NCBI GenBank assembly: GCA_034008185.1
Contig: CM067082.1
Span: forward strand, 123,257,988 to 123,321,987
DNA from: Gorsachius magnificus
Lineage: Eukaryota > Chordata > Aves > Pelecaniformes > Ardeidae
Length of the DNA stretch: 64,000 bases
Direction: 5' to 3'
Below the pieces are notes generated by a model. It ran no database searches, was not told the origin of the DNA, and was given only the letters and a program-made list of their open reading frames with translations. Made by a program: the position numbers and the translations under genes. Below, one piece after another: positions 35,035-48,864 of the stretch (positions within the stretch are counted from its first letter, which is position 1; every line of letters starts with the position of its first letter).

Positions 35035-38000
35035 CCCTTTGCAGAGAGACAGATGTTCTCTACCCTGTGAAGAAGCCAACAGCTGTTTACCAGGAACTCA
35101 GTACAGTGCTGGACCTTCAGTTAACCGGAGCGTGTCAACTCCAGATCAGCCCAGAGCTGCCTCAGCAGTTGCAAGGGGTTAACCTTCACCCATGGAGCCC
35201 TGGGTTGAACTTGTTAAAATTTGCAATCAGTAACATAATGACACAAATTCTTCTGCTGACGCAGAATGAACAACTTCAACTGGGTGTTGAGCAAATCATG
35301 GGTTAGACATTGCCCTGGAAACACTCCTGGAGCTCCCTTCATATGCTGCATTTTTTTCCTTCCTGAAAAAGAGGTATTTGCAAGCCATGCAAACGAGTGA
35401 ATTCAGCATGTGATTCCAGAGCAGTGTGCAGCTCTTCTCTTGCCACATACACAGACACTGGGTTTTGGTGCACATCATCACATAGTGATTAATGGCAACG
35501 TGGCATTTAGTCCAGGGAACACAGCCAGCTTAAAGATGAAAACCCACATTGAGTCAGATGGACAGACAGGCATATAAACTGTATTTATTTTGTCAGCCAA
35601 GTAAGCAAACTGTAAAAATAAGAATACAAAAGTCTGCTCTGATGTTTGCTTTACCTGGGGATAAAGTGATTTAACAGAATTACCAACCATGATTTTTTCT
35701 GAATAGGGTTACACGTACTAGCCTGTTACTGCCGCTGTAGCTAAGCTGTGCTCGGCACAGTACCAGGTGCGAGAGGAAGACAAGAGAGAAGGACTTTCCA
35801 CCACCTCTTTACTCCTTTCTTTTGGTGTTCTCAAGCGATACTATAAGGATACCGGCCTCCTCAGGAATGACCTCAGTTATGGTCAAACCTAAGGGGCTGT
35901 TGCAACAGCAAGGGGTCACTGGCCTGTAGTAGCATTTCCATCGAGCTGCCTCCTCTTCGCCTGGCTGCTCGGGGTCCTGCTGGGATGGAAAGGCTCCTCA
36001 GGAGACCAGTTAAGTTGCTTTACAGCTCTTTCTGTTACGCTGGAGTTGCAGAAGAGCTATATATATTGTGAGAGTAACGTTCTGGTCTGATATTTGTATT
36101 CTGTATATATTTCATCTCTCATAGCCATCGGAGACTCTATCAGATGACAAACTGGCTCTCCAGATATTAAAGGTTTAGTGCCACTGATACAGACAAATGA
36201 AAAGGACAAAGGTTTGTGCTATAAATATGAAACACGGAGTGCAATTGAATTAGGTTATTTTTACATCTTAGATTAAAATGGCCCTTTCCTCTTAATTTTT
36301 CTGATTATAGCTTGAATCTTTCAAGGTCAATGCTGCTCTGGGGTAGTTTTGTGTTTTCTGATGTGCCTTTTCCTGATTTTCTCAATGGTGGTCCTCAAAA
36401 GGATTTTCTCCTAACCTTTTTGTCTTCTTTAATGCAGGTGTTGTTTTTTTTCCTGACATTGTTTCAAGAAAAGGAGATAAATCTCTTTTTAAAGTGGTGA
36501 TTTTTTTAGAGAAAGATTGCTTTCTGTCAGAATCATTCCATGTAGCATGGCATTATAATTCAGTTTTACTAGCCAGCTGCAAGAAACAGCATTTGTGAAT
36601 AGGGTTGAAAGGACAGAATAGAACCAGAAGTCTAATGCTATTCAGACACGCTACTCTGTGTAACCTTTTTGTGATCATTTCTGCCTACTTTGTTGGACTA
36701 GATGGGAGTCTATAAAACAAGATATAAAATATATATAAAATATATAAATATTTATGTATTTAAGATATAAATCTTAGTTAAAGTCATCTTGATGGTACAC
36801 AATATCCTCCATTTATTTAGTTTCCATGAGTGTACATAAGCATATAAAAAGGAACAACGGATACAACATAGTAATTTCATGCTGGGAGGGAGAGGTAATC
36901 CTGCATTATCATCACCAAAAATATTTTTAAATAGCTGTCTGTCCATGGCTGAATTTTAAAATATCAGAGATCCAAAGGAGTTAAAGACAAATATAAACCC
37001 CCTTACATGATTCAGGTAAGGATTGCCTTGATTCATGCAAGTATTTGTTTATCTTGGATAATTTTGCTGGTTTGATGTTCTAAATCAAGACCATGTAGAG
37101 AAATAAGACTCACCAAATTGTCACACTGTGCTACATTTCTTTGCGCAAAGACTGCCATAATTTTTAGTAATGAACCCAAGATAATAGAAAACAATAATGA
37201 ACTCTTTTAAAATATAAGACCCACATTCTGTGCAAATTGTATTATCCGGAAGTCAACTTTCTCACTAATACATTATGGACCTCTCAGCTATTTGCATGCA
37301 GCAAGGGTATTAGAATGACAGTATTTTAAAAATAGACTCACATAATGTTTTTTAGTGTAATCAACCATGGATGAGGCCCATCTGTCATATCTAGTCTGTA
37401 TGACTAATTGTTAGTGGTCTCTAATTGAAATTTAGATTTATTAAATAAACAGAGATGCCATTATAAATGCACTAATTCAATATGGGGGGAGGGGCAGGAT
37501 ATGAAACTGGGCAGTAGCTTCTGAGCATTGTTTATGTTTATACATATTCAGATTAATACGTTCTCATCTACTACTGGGCCAATCCCTCTGCCACACACAT
37601 TAGAGCAGGCTGGCAGATGTCTAAATCATGGCAAACATTCTCCTTCTCATTTTTCCACACTTCAAAGAGGGTTGCGAATGGAAGATGGGCTTAGGCTTTT
37701 TGGAGGTTTATATTTTCTAGAAGCTCCTAGAAAAAAAGAAGGGTACCTTGTTATCATTATAAAATATGGTAAGCTCCAAAAGATGACCTGTGGTTTTTAT
37801 ATGCACCGCAACAGCAGCCAAGGCCAGCAGAGTGTCAAAGAATCCATATGCAGAGAGCAGACAGATCTGTTTTATAGACCTAGAATGAAATCTTAGCCAG
37901 ACTGACAACAAAACTCCCATTAACTTCAAAAGAGTCCAGATTTCACTCCTTGGAAGTGGAATGCATTTCAGTGATGTGCTAAGCATCCTCAGCTGGCGTC

Positions 38001-41000
38001 AGGTAAGTTCATTGAGGAAGGAGGTTGCTCAAGCCTGGCAAAATTGAGTTCTTCATCCCTAGAAAGCAAAGCAACTTCTTCATGCTCTATGAGAAAGTGT
38101 TTTTAGAATGACTATATGGGTAATTTTTCTTTGGTGGAATAAACAACCACTGAACATACACAGATGTCATCACCAGATGCAGTTTCTCAGTTGGTGTCAC
38201 TGTAGACGCTAGAAGCAGAAAAATCGCCAGCGAGCCCTGCATTGCTTTATTTTTGCTTTACGTTGTCACTTATTTTAGCAACTCCATATTTTCTCTGCTA
38301 ATCTGTTTTATTATGGAAGTGTTTTATCTTTCTGTTCAGAAAATAAGGCTAAGCACCAGATTTAATCCCAAGGATATAAGATCATGCCTTCTGCGAGAGC
38401 CTGTAATTCTTTAATGACTGGAGCATTGGCATGTCGGGTATGTGCATGGGCAAGAAGGGGGGATATTTTTTAGTAGCTAGTAGCTTGATCCTGCAGCCTC
38501 CTGAGCAGCTTTAAATTGCAAGCACTATCCTGAGAACTGAGGGCACTCGGTGCCCTGCAGGGACTGCCAAGGATTTCACAGAACTGGCACTTTCAAAAGA
38601 GTGCAGCTCTGTGTGCTTTCAGAGATGAATTTTGGGAGTTCAGCCACACAGAGGTTTTTTCCTGAGTTTTTTCTTGTTGTTTTGAAAGAGCTGCTTTTTT
38701 TAATAAGAACTAAACCCAATCCACTCCAAGTAAAAAAATGCTCATTTAAATAGATAACTACTTACAGCAGACGTACCAGAGACCAGTGTCAAAAAAAGGC
38801 TGGAAATGCTAAGGCTATTAACATAAGAGGTCAAATCAGACAGTGTTCCTGGATTCAGCAGAGCCTCTAAACCCAGTTTATGACCAGAAAGGTCTCCCTT
38901 TTGCTTAGGTATGTCACTTTTGCTTCTCAGCTCTGCCTTGACCCTGTTTATGTTGGCTGTGGCAGAGCTTCTTTCCAGAGCACACTTGCAATTAGGGTAG
39001 GAAATTTTGTGGGGCTGTTAGGAGACTGCAAGCAGTTTTCATGTGGAAATAAGCAAGACCAAGAGCAACGTTTTGGAGTAAAAAATAATCTATCAATATG
39101 GATGTGTGGTTGCTCAGTTGAGAGGAATGAGGAGCCACTGTGGCAAGAGAAGTCAGATCCTATCTTTGCCTAAAACATTAATGCCCTGATTCTGAATGCT
39201 AAACATAGAGCAGGATCCACAGTCATTTCATTACCCATAATTATAATGATCATGCCTGTATGGTTGCAGCTTAAAAGGGTATTTTTATATTCTACTAAAC
39301 ATTCCCACTGTTGATGAGAGACTTTCTTTAAGTGTGAGCAACATCGTCCTTGAGGCTCTGTTACTGTATCAGGTGAAATCCTGGATAAATCCTGTGCTCG
39401 TTCCCACCTAAGCACGTTACCAGAGAAGGAAAGAGCAGCACGGGCTCTTGCTGAAGAGGAAGCACATCAAACAACCTCATACCTTTCAAGGCTGCAACAA
39501 CTGTTTGGTTTATGGTCCAGCAGGCATTTCCCCCACTTTGAGACAAGCAGCCTTCCCTACCCTGCAGAGTTGCTACAAGGCATTGCTCCTACCCAGGGTT
39601 GCTGAAATGTTGCGTTTGTTTTTCTGGCTGGGAGATAGAAGCTCTGCAGTTTCGGCTGATCTTCTGTACACCCTTCTCTGCATACTTCTTGTTGGCTTCC
39701 TATTTTATACAGCTGATGATGCTTTTTCCTTGTAAGCCAGTGTCACCAATGTTAGCAGTCTAGGTCTGGTCTTCATTATTCTTTTGTCCATTTTCCAAAA
39801 AATTATTTTCTCTCCTTGGCTCTTTATCACTTTTATGGTGACTTGCTCATATTTTGAATCCTAGGATTTTGCTTACTTTATGCTGGCAAACCCTTCTTGT
39901 GGCTTGCTGTAAATTACAAATTATCAAAACAACCAAATATTTCAGAAAAATGTGTGGGATGAACAGAGGAAAGAAAGGATTTTGTGTTTCTTTGTTTTAA
40001 AAGCCAGTCTCCTGCCTGCTTTTACTGTCTCACTCTTCCATCAGGCTCTGCCTCCCTAAACCTGAGGCATACTGTTTTAAAAACCTTCCGAGTGACTCGG
40101 GAGCAAGACTTAAGGAACTTAAGAAACTTGAGCTGCTAATTTACAACAGCATTTGAAAATGTTACTCTCAACCTCAAAGAACCCTCTACTTTAGCTGCTG
40201 TCCCAGTGTCACCTCATGTGATCTCCCGCAGCGGGTGCGTGCTAATGCCTTTCGTTTCACTGAGCTGCATGCCACAAAATCCATCCTCCTCTGCCTGCTG
40301 TCTCTGTAGGATCCTTTCCCTCTCACCAATCCCCAAGCAGAGGCCAAACTCGTCTTCCAGATTTTGCAGACTAGATGCTCAGCTATGTAAACTGGCATCA
40401 CACTGCAGACTCAAAATCATAAAAGACAGAAAGAAGCATAATACTTTAGACCGGATGGATGGTCATGTTATATTGGTGCAGTGCTCAGGGTTGGGAAGGA
40501 TCTTTTGCCTTATGCCTCAGTCCCTAAACTGTAACTGAGATCTGTTGCATCCATAAGCCATGAATGAACTCTCTGATACTTTTTTGTAGCTATTTTAAGT
40601 CCTTTTTCCCAAAAGCCCAAGCTTGGTTTGCTCTGCCCAAGCCACCTGCTGGGAACTTGTGTGCCCTGCAGCTTGTCATCTTTGCAGCCTGTCAATCAGT
40701 GTTCGCTGTCATAGGACATCAACATCTTGAGGTCTGGTAAATAAAAATGATGTCTGGCCTATAACGTTTTCCCCTGAGTGAAAATTTATAAATGTTGCCA
40801 CTGTGATTAAACTCTCTCTTTTCTCCACTCGTCTTAGGGATTTGTTGTTTACATGCCAGCTTATCAGAACCATAACTTGTTCAATTTTGCACCTATGCCT
40901 CCTAGTTTTTATCCAATTATTTCAGCTCTCTGGTTTTGTAAACTTTTATTTCTCAGGCTGTGCCCCTTCTCATCAGGAAATGTCTTCTGGGGTCAGTTTT

Positions 41001-42242
41001 GAAAGCAATGCACTATGATTTAGCCTCATGCCTGCCATTAATGTCAGTGGGAATCAGGCTGCTAAACCTCTGAACAGTGTCTTTAAAATGTACCCCATAG
41101 TATTCGAGCTCTCACTGCATTTATAAGCATTTCTTTATAAGATGTCTCACATCAGACACATATACGCTGGTGGACGAGCCAATGAAAATGCACTTTTTTC
41201 TCCTTTCTTAATTGAACTGGCAGAGGAGATGAACAAAAGCCCGGGGGGAGCACAAATAAAAGGGTCAGGGTCAGACAAAGAAGGTTAATGCTTTCTGCAG
41301 AATCTCATCACAGGACTTAGGAGAGCTACAGCACAACTGCGGAGGAGATTACGCGGCTTGGTCAGCAGCGTACACAGGACAACAACATCACCACTGAGCT
41401 AATTAAATGAACACAAATTACGACAGCTTTCAGGATCAACAGCTCGCCTTGTAGCTCTTGTTTAAAACTGATTTCAGATGTTACCAGAATGAGCAGCTTC
41501 ACGTAAGACAAAGCACAAGATGTTTCCAAAACTGCCTACTACCTCCTTATGTCTCCTCCCCTCCCCATTCTACACAGAGTTTGCATATGAAAATTTACAC
41601 AAAGCATTCAATCGTCCTTAGTAATGTTTCTGTAATGATAAGTCTGCCTAGACATCCCATCCCTCTGCCAGGGAAAACTGAATGAATGAGGGAAAAATAC
41701 TGAGTCAGAGAATGTTTTGGAAGATTTGCATGGCATTTGCTAGCATCCCAATAATCAGATCTGTAACTGTGCATTTTATTAAAATCCCACATGTTTATTG
41801 GAGCCGCTGGAGTTGTTCTGCTTAATTAACAGAAGAGAGGAAGGCAAGGCCCTGCCTTAAATTTACGCGTCCAGACCTGAATCCTGTAAATTCCTGCGCA
41901 CCCGTTTATTTTTATACACCTGAATAGCCCCTCGGGGGCCAGAGCTACCCAGTTGTGTCCTTATGCCGGGGTACTCCACTGACAGAGATTCACACTGAAG
42001 TACCTGCAGGCTCTTGAAAGCGCCCCAGGTGCATCTAAGTTTCCGACTTGGGATGCACTTGGCTCTGCTTGCATTTCTGCAGCTTTTGTGATGCTGGCAC
42101 AAGCAGGTGCCCTCCCGGAGCAGCTGCAGCTGTGGGAGGTGCACACCGTGCTTGGACAAAACCAGGGAAGGGAATCAGTGGGATCATTCAGACAAGAAAG
42201 CCTGTTTAGGGAGCCACAGCCTCCCAGTGGGCACAGCATCCA
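35035..42242. other. AT-rich noncoding stretch with possible conserved element
   Basis: No exon or transposon recognised. An (AT)-rich low-complexity run lies at 36721-36755. The tract 37130-37480 is AT-rich, free of repeats and holds an octamer motif ATTTGCAT at 37290-37297, in the style of a developmental enhancer. Open frames of up to 122 codons have no family resemblance. Confidence 0.5.
36721..36755. repeat. AT-rich low-complexity run
   Basis: ATATAAA/ATATATA units over 35 bp. Confidence 0.8.
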
Positions 42243-42474
42243 GCAGAAAGTGGGAGACATTAGGAAAAACTTCTTCACCAAGAGGGTTGTCAGGCTCTGG
42301 AATGGGCTGCCCAGGGAGGTGGTAGAGTCCTCATCCCTGGAGGTACTTAAAAGAAGGATAGATGAGGTGCTTAGGGTTTAGTGGTGGGATGGCAGTGCTA
42401 GGTTAACAGTTGGACTCGATGATCTTAAAGGTCTTTTCCAACCGAGGTGATTCTATGATTCTATGATTCTATGA
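42243..42474 (+). mobile_element. CR1 LINE 3' end with full octamer tail
   Basis: Encodes the last part of CR1 pol in one frame (Asp-Ile-Arg-Lys-Asn-Phe-Phe, then Gly-Leu-Pro-Arg-Glu-Val-Val, to a stop near 42381). The CR1 3' UTR follows (ttggactcgatgatcttaaa), then three tandem ATTCTATG tail units at 42451-42474. Low divergence suggests a fairly recent insertion. Confidence 0.96.
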
Positions 42475-42729
42475 CTTCGTGAGGAGCCTTGAGCAGCTCC
42501 TAGGAAGTGCTGGGGAGGACCAGATGGTTGCGGTCCATGTGGATAGCAACAGTGTAGGAAAGGCAAGGCAAGGAGAGGGGAGAGTGGGCGAGAGCTGATG
42601 CAAGGTGCTAGAGGTGAAGCTGGAGCTCTGAGGTGCTGACAACCAAGATTTCTACAGTGGCTGCCTCTGAAAGGCTCCCGGTACCCACGCGCTACCAGGG
42701 AAAGAAAGGCAGAAAGGCAGAACATTTAA

Positions 42730-45229
42730 TGCCTGGCTAAGGAAGAAGATAAAGGAACAGGCATGTGTAGTCTAAGTGAAGGCATCAACATAACAGACAT
42801 CAGAAATACACTGGAGAGAGGACAGTAAGTGGGACATTGCGAGACCAAATATTCAACAAGTTTAGAGTAGGCCATTCTAGAATCAATACAATTAACAAAG
42901 TAACTGGTATGAAACATAAAATCTGTGTGGATCAAAAATCCAGACCTAAATAGGAAGAATATAGTGTTATCTATATAGCATGGGAAGAACGCTGTGCGTG
43001 ATACTACCTCTGCAGCCAGGATGTCCACACTGGCTGCAGTATATGGGGGAATTCCGAGATGCCAGAGAGGCAGGAAAGGCAACATCAAATGTCAGACTTC
43101 AATTATTTCCATGCAAATTGGCCAGATATTGCGCAAAGATGTAACTTTAAACAGTCGATAACCATTGCATGGAGGAACTAGTTAGGGATATTGATCAGAA
43201 AACAGGCAATTCTGGAATTGGCTTGGAGGAGAAACATATATAAATGAGGAATTTTGTTTAAAAGAGGCAAAATGGGACAACAAAGAAAATTAATTCTTTC
43301 CTGCAGGCAAGGAGTCTGCTAAAGGACACTGTGCTGAAAGCACAAAGCCAGTGCACATTATTCATCAAGTAGGCTTGAAAATGGGTAGTACATGGGAGCT
43401 TTGCAAGACGGCAAGATAAGGGAGGTTATTAGAAGAATAACTGCAAATCCTTCAAACAGCTAAAGTTGGATCCAAATGAGTAAGTTAGAATGTAACAGAC
43501 ACTCTGGATGACTACATGTACAAAAACAATTAGACAGCCAAAAAGGGGTTTGATGAATTTCTAGCAAAAGGAATCAAAACTAGCAATAAATCTTTTTTTC
43601 CTGCACATCAGGAGCAGGAAGCCCGCCAGAAAATCTGTGGTGTCTGTTGATTACCAGAGTTCTAAGGCAGCACTCAGAGAAAATAAAGCTATTAGAGGAA
43701 CTAAATGAATCCTTTCCATCACTTTGTTCACTGTAGAAGAGTAGAGTCCCATATCAGAAACCTTTTTGGGATGGGGTGACCCTCATCAGCAAGTCTGTCT
43801 GAAATAGCTGTGCCCAGGAACCATGTCTGGGAACAGAGTAACAAAATGAACAGTAACCAGTTGCCAAAAACCAGATGATATCACGCAGGAGTTGCAATGG
43901 ACCTCAAGGATGAAAACACTAAATGACTAATAGCAGATTGTAATTCTGTGCTTAAAACTCCCTTGATATCCAAAGAGTGGTTATCAAATATCAAACATCA
44001 AATGCCAGGCCAACTTTTTTAGAAAGGTTCCAGGGGAGATGTGAGAAAAAACAGACCTGAAAGTCTGAATTCTGCACTAGGCAAATTAGTAGAAAATGTA
44101 ATGAAGAACGAAATTCACTGACACCTCAATAAATTTGATTTACTTGGGAAGAGTCAGCATGACCTTTGCCATTTCTACGTATTGGAGTTGTTTGATGAGA
44201 TTAACGAACATATAGATAAGAGCAATTCAGCTGATTTAGTCTACTTGTGTTTCCAAGCAAATTTGTCCCTTGATTCCCCACTACAGGCTTTTAAGGGAAT
44301 CACGCAGCTACATCATGGGAAGGAAAGTCATTGCATGATAAAAAGACATTTAAAAGATAAGAAACAGAAGAGAAAACTAGAGAAATTCTGCAGGGCTGCA
44401 TAGTGCAACCCTTGCTGTCAGGGTATTCATAAGCAACCTGGAAAAGGGAGTCAACAGGCAGGAGAGAAAGTTTGTTAGCAACAGCAAAATATTTATGCTG
44501 TTAGGGACAAGGGCTGACTTTATGAATAATACTTTAGTAGTACTTTATGAGATCTGGTGACTAGACAATAAAATGGTAAATGACATGCAGTGTAGATAAC
44601 TATAAAGTGATACATCGGGGAGAAAATCATAGTTTCACATCTAAAATGACATGCTGTGAGCTGACCATTAGCACTCAAGATCTTGGGACCTGTTTGACAG
44701 CTTCCTGAATATGCCAGCTCAGCACTCAGTAGTGGTCAAAAAAAGCAAAATAAAATATTAGGGATTAGTAGGCTAGGAATAAAGAACAAAAGAGGGAAGA
44801 ACATTATGCTAGTGTGTAAACTCATGACTGACCCATATTGTGAATACTCCATGTGGTTCAGATCTTCTTATCTCAAAAAAAGTACAGCAAAACCAGAGAA
44901 AGTTCAGAGGAAAGCAACAAGTACAATCAGCTTCGATATCTGATCAGCTACAGAAAGCTTCAGTACAGGCAATGACTTTGCCAGGACAGGATGGAAGAGA
45001 GACAACTGAATGAAAGCATGAAGAGTGGCATGGTGAGGATGCTCAGAAATCAGTCACTGTCTTCTCTGACACAGGGGCTGGGGTGGTGGGGTGGTGGTAA
45101 TACAGAGTTACAAGGAGTCACAATAAGTTCAGGGGACATTAGAGAAGCTCACAGATGGGAAAGCCTCTGGAAGTTAGTGAATACAGAGAAACCACATCTA
45201 TCTCAGGAAGTTCCTGACAGTAAATAGCT
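42730..45229 (+). mobile_element. ancient CR1-type LINE, long and heavily decayed
   Basis: Long stretch whose order of segments follows the old amniote CR1 pol. Examples are the catcaggagcaggaagcc region near 43607, the gcaaattagtagaaaatgta region near 44081, the gggaagagtcagcatgacc region near 44146, a region near 44206-44290 corresponding to the conserved acidic and Phe-Asp part of the transcriptase, and a C-terminal part near 44870-44930. It is riddled with stops and indels. The part from about 43530 to 45000 is secure; the 5' part (42730-43530) is assigned by weaker resemblance and the 3' limit by the younger CR1 that follows. Confidence 0.75.
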
Positions 45230-45950
45230 TGAGAAGCCTCAAGAAAGCCAACCTCCAGAAGGCCAATTTTATCCTGGGCTGCATCAAAAGAAGAGTGGCC
45301 AGCAAGTCCAGTGAGGTGATTCTGCTGCTCTGCTCTGGTGAGACCCCACCTGGAACACTGCATCCAGCTCTGGAGCCCGCAGCACAGGAAAGACCTGGAC
45401 CTGTTGGAGCACGTCTAGAGGAGGCCCACAAAAATGATCAGAAGGCTGGAGCACCTCTTCTATAAGGACAGGCTGAGAGAGTTGGGGCTCATCTCAGACC
45501 TGCAGAGAAAATCAATGCATTTCTGCTGCTTCTAACAAGGAGGCCAGGTATGTTAAGACAGGATGAGAGAGTTCAGCCTGGAGAAGAGAAGAGTGCAGGG
45601 AGACCTTATTGCAGCCTTTCAATACTTAGAGGGAGCCTACAGGAAAGACAGGGACAATCTTTTTAGCAAGGCCAGCTGTGACAGGACAAGGGGTAATGGT
45701 TTTAAACTAAAGGAGGGTAGATTTAGACTAGATATAAGGAAGAAATTAGTTGCAATGAGGGTGGTGAAACACTGGAGTGGGTTGCCCAGGGAGATAGTGG
45801 AGGCCCCATCCCTGGAAACATTCAAGGCCAGGTTGGATGGGGCTCTGAGCAACCTGATCTAGTTAGCGGTGTCCCTGCTCACTGCAGGGGGGTTGGACTA
45901 GATGACCTCTAAAGGTCCATTCCAACCCAAAGCATTCTATGATTCTATGA
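45230..45950 (+). mobile_element. CR1 LINE, 5'-truncated, with internal insertion
   Basis: CR1 pol C-terminus and 3' end, ending in gattctatgattctatga-type tail at 45950. A 99-codon frame at 45563-45862 encodes the last domain (Arg-Arg-Val-Gln-Gly-Asp-Leu-Ile, then Gly-Leu-Pro-Arg-Glu-Ile-Val). Around 45493-45572 about 80 bp of extra sequence splits the segment acaggctgagagagtt (45471-45486) from its normal continuation and ends in a second copy, acaggatgagagagtt (45561-45576). Confidence 0.93.
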
Positions 45951-48864
45951 AATTGGGAAAGTACCATTTTGGGTATCTGGGGGAAATGCCATGTATGTTC
46001 ATCCTGCTCTCATTCTTTCACTAGTCATCCACTTATGGCCAGTGATAGAGAGATGACACTGGGCTAGCTCAGGTTTTGGGTTGAATGAGCACAACCATTT
46101 GCGTGCTTTTATGCTATCAGCCACACACACACAGAGTGTTTAGTCCCATCCTAGGCTGAGCTTTCCTGTGTGAGGGCCCACAGCAGGAGGAGCATAACCT
46201 GCACCACACACACGTGCTCATGAAACTGCACCTCCCTCCCTGTCCATCTCTCCCACTGTCACACAGAAATGATGGCTCTTGGTATAGAGCCAGAAGGAGG
46301 GAGAGATGAGGATCTTCTGGGCAAGCAGCCCAAAAAGAAGGGGGCAGCTGCTCTGTAGAGCTGATGAAATGTTAAAGCCTGCCTGGAGAACACTGGCTAT
46401 GCACTTCCCCAGCCTTTCCCTTCCCCATGCTCCGATCTGCCAGCAACCTCCTCCAGATAGGTGATAGCTTGGGGACCCCGTCTTCTGCCAGCAGCTAACA
46501 GCCTGCCTGGGAATGCAGGGCAGTCCTTCTCACCCAGGGGCACGATGAGTCCACCCAAGGGTTGCTGAGCCTGGAGGACAAACTTGTAAATTATACCCAG
46601 AAATAACATACTGTTGTCAAGTGTAAAAACCTTTTCTCACCATGCAGCAAGCCGTACTGGCCTCACCCCAAGGCTGCTGGCCAGCAGCAAGCCTTGAAAG
46701 CTAGCCCACTAGTCACAGCCCGACTCACGGGGTGCTCATCCCATTGGAAGTTTTAAAACAGCAACAGAAAATGTTTGCATACAGGCTTAAGCCCCTTTAT
46801 GGGGCCCAAACCAACTGCTTAAAGTCTACAGTTAGAAATTTTCTTTAGATCAATGCATTTTTGCTTTTTTAAGGCCAGCTCAGACAAGTCGCAGGCTTAG
46901 GCTTTTGAATCCGCTCCACCTTTCTCCTTTGTTTCTCTTTGGGCTTATAGAGAGTGCAGTTTGAATACCTGAAGTTCTTCATTGGCACTATCTTATATCT
47001 TATTGTAACAAGTCCTGAGGACATCAGAGCTCCACACCCTACAGAGCTTTATTTAAAACTTAAACTTAAATTGAGCCAAACTGCCTTTTTTTTTTTTTAA
47101 GCTATTATTCATTTTTCAATGGAAACAGATACTGAAATGTGCAAGACTAGTTCCTCAGGGATTTCCATTCTTCCTGGAAGCAAGAAGTATGGGAGCTCAC
47201 ACAGTAGGCCCTGTTTGTATGAAATCCTGAGCTTCATTTTCAGTCTCAAGTGGTTAAAACTAGTTATGAAGCGTTCAGATTAGCAGCCGTGCTTGGGGTA
47301 CTTATCTAATTGACCTAAGCTTGGCAAGCTTTTGATGTTCCCTCACCAGTGATACCGCTCTGCAGCACTAAGGATGTAGCTCAGTAATCATAGATTTAAT
47401 TAAACTTTGCTAAGCTGAAAAGTACTTTGTTTTTTATGGTTTTTTTTTCCCAAAAGGAGGAAATCTTCCCACGCATGAAACAAAACTAATGACATCAAGG
47501 ATTAGACCTGATCTAACATCAGTTACTGAGGTTTTGTGTCTACATCCTCTTAAAGTACCTGAGAAGAGCCTATGTCCAAAACCAGACAGTAAACTTTCCA
47601 GAAACAATTATTTGGCAGCTCCCTCTCCCAGGCTGAAGGACTTTTCCCTCTTGCTGAAACAATACTTCCGATTTAGAGCCCTGCAGCTGGTTGAACTGCA
47701 GCCTCTCTGAAAAGAGTGGATGAGAGGGCATAAATACGCTCCAGCAGTTGCAACATGGCTCTGAGCCCTGGAGAGAGAGTTTATTTCCACTAACTGGCTG
47801 CCAAAAGCCTCTCTCCTGTCAAAACACAGCCGATGAATTCACAAATTCCAGATTTACGTTCCCTCACATTTGCGGGCAGGTGATCAACTGCAATCATCCT
47901 GCAAAAGGCTAAATAATAACCACTGTGGCAGCCATCTCCTGAGCTAAGTATCCTTGAGCTCTCTTCTGTTGCAGCCTTCTCTTCTCGCATTAGTAATCAA
48001 GTGAGCTGAGTAAGAGGCTTTGTGACAACAGAATTAACTTCTGTCAGCCCGTAGCAGCTTCCTATCCCTCCCTTCCCAGTGCATCAGGGGTGGCTTTTTA
48101 CCTTCCTTCTTCCTAAAAACTTCGTGGATGGAGGAGAAGAGTTCATCTTGCTCTTAGGGTTGAAGCCAGTCTTCTGGATAGGGATTTCTTTCACTCTCTC
48201 CTTTGCCAAGGCTATGGATGCTGCTGGCAGCGGTGGTGATGTGAAAGGGACTGTATTTTAATACCAACGGATTTTTTTTTTAAACTGAAATAAATATATT
48301 CTTTTTGTGAAAGGAGATATGCTCGCAATGGGAATGTTAAATATTTCATTAAACTCTGAGCATCCCGAACCCACAAACTATTCACTTCTTTTTATTTTTG
48401 ACTTGGTTGAAAAGTTTTCTCATAGAAAATAAAATTAAGTCATATACCAGATGCCTTCTCTGATCAGTCTTTCAGTAACAAATTGCTCCTCTCCTTCAAA
48501 TGATGGGAAAAGGCTATGATTTTTAGCTCATGCATGTTTAACAGGTTGTAGGTTGCTCTGACTAAAAGTATAACTTCCTGAGGGTTTTTTCACAATATGC
48601 CTCATTTACTTCTCTTGGTAAAGGGAGAAGCAAGAACTTCTCATTAACCACTCTTGCATTTAAAAGCATGTTGTAAACATCATAATGCCAAAACCATCCT
48701 TCTCAAAGTTACATCTTTCTTAAATCAGTCTTTAGGTTTAATGCTCCTTTCATTCTCCTTCCTTAAGAGTGCATTCATAGTGTTAAAAGGTTGGGAAGAA
48801 AATTGCTCTTTCAGAGGGCATTCTGTGCATTCTTCTCTTTCCCTGAAAATCAAATACCTATCAG
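45951..48864. other. noncoding stretch, no gene recognised
   Basis: No exon, transposon or RNA gene recognised. T13 at 47086-47098. Open frames stay below 83 codons. Confidence 0.55.
47086..47098. repeat. poly(T) run
   Basis: Thirteen consecutive T; no transposon body seen in the flanks. Confidence 0.9.

Noticed and set aside
36694..36712. gttggactagatgggagtc, resembling the CR1 3' UTR
   Set aside because: Only about 13 bp match, with no CR1 sequence on either side and no tail.
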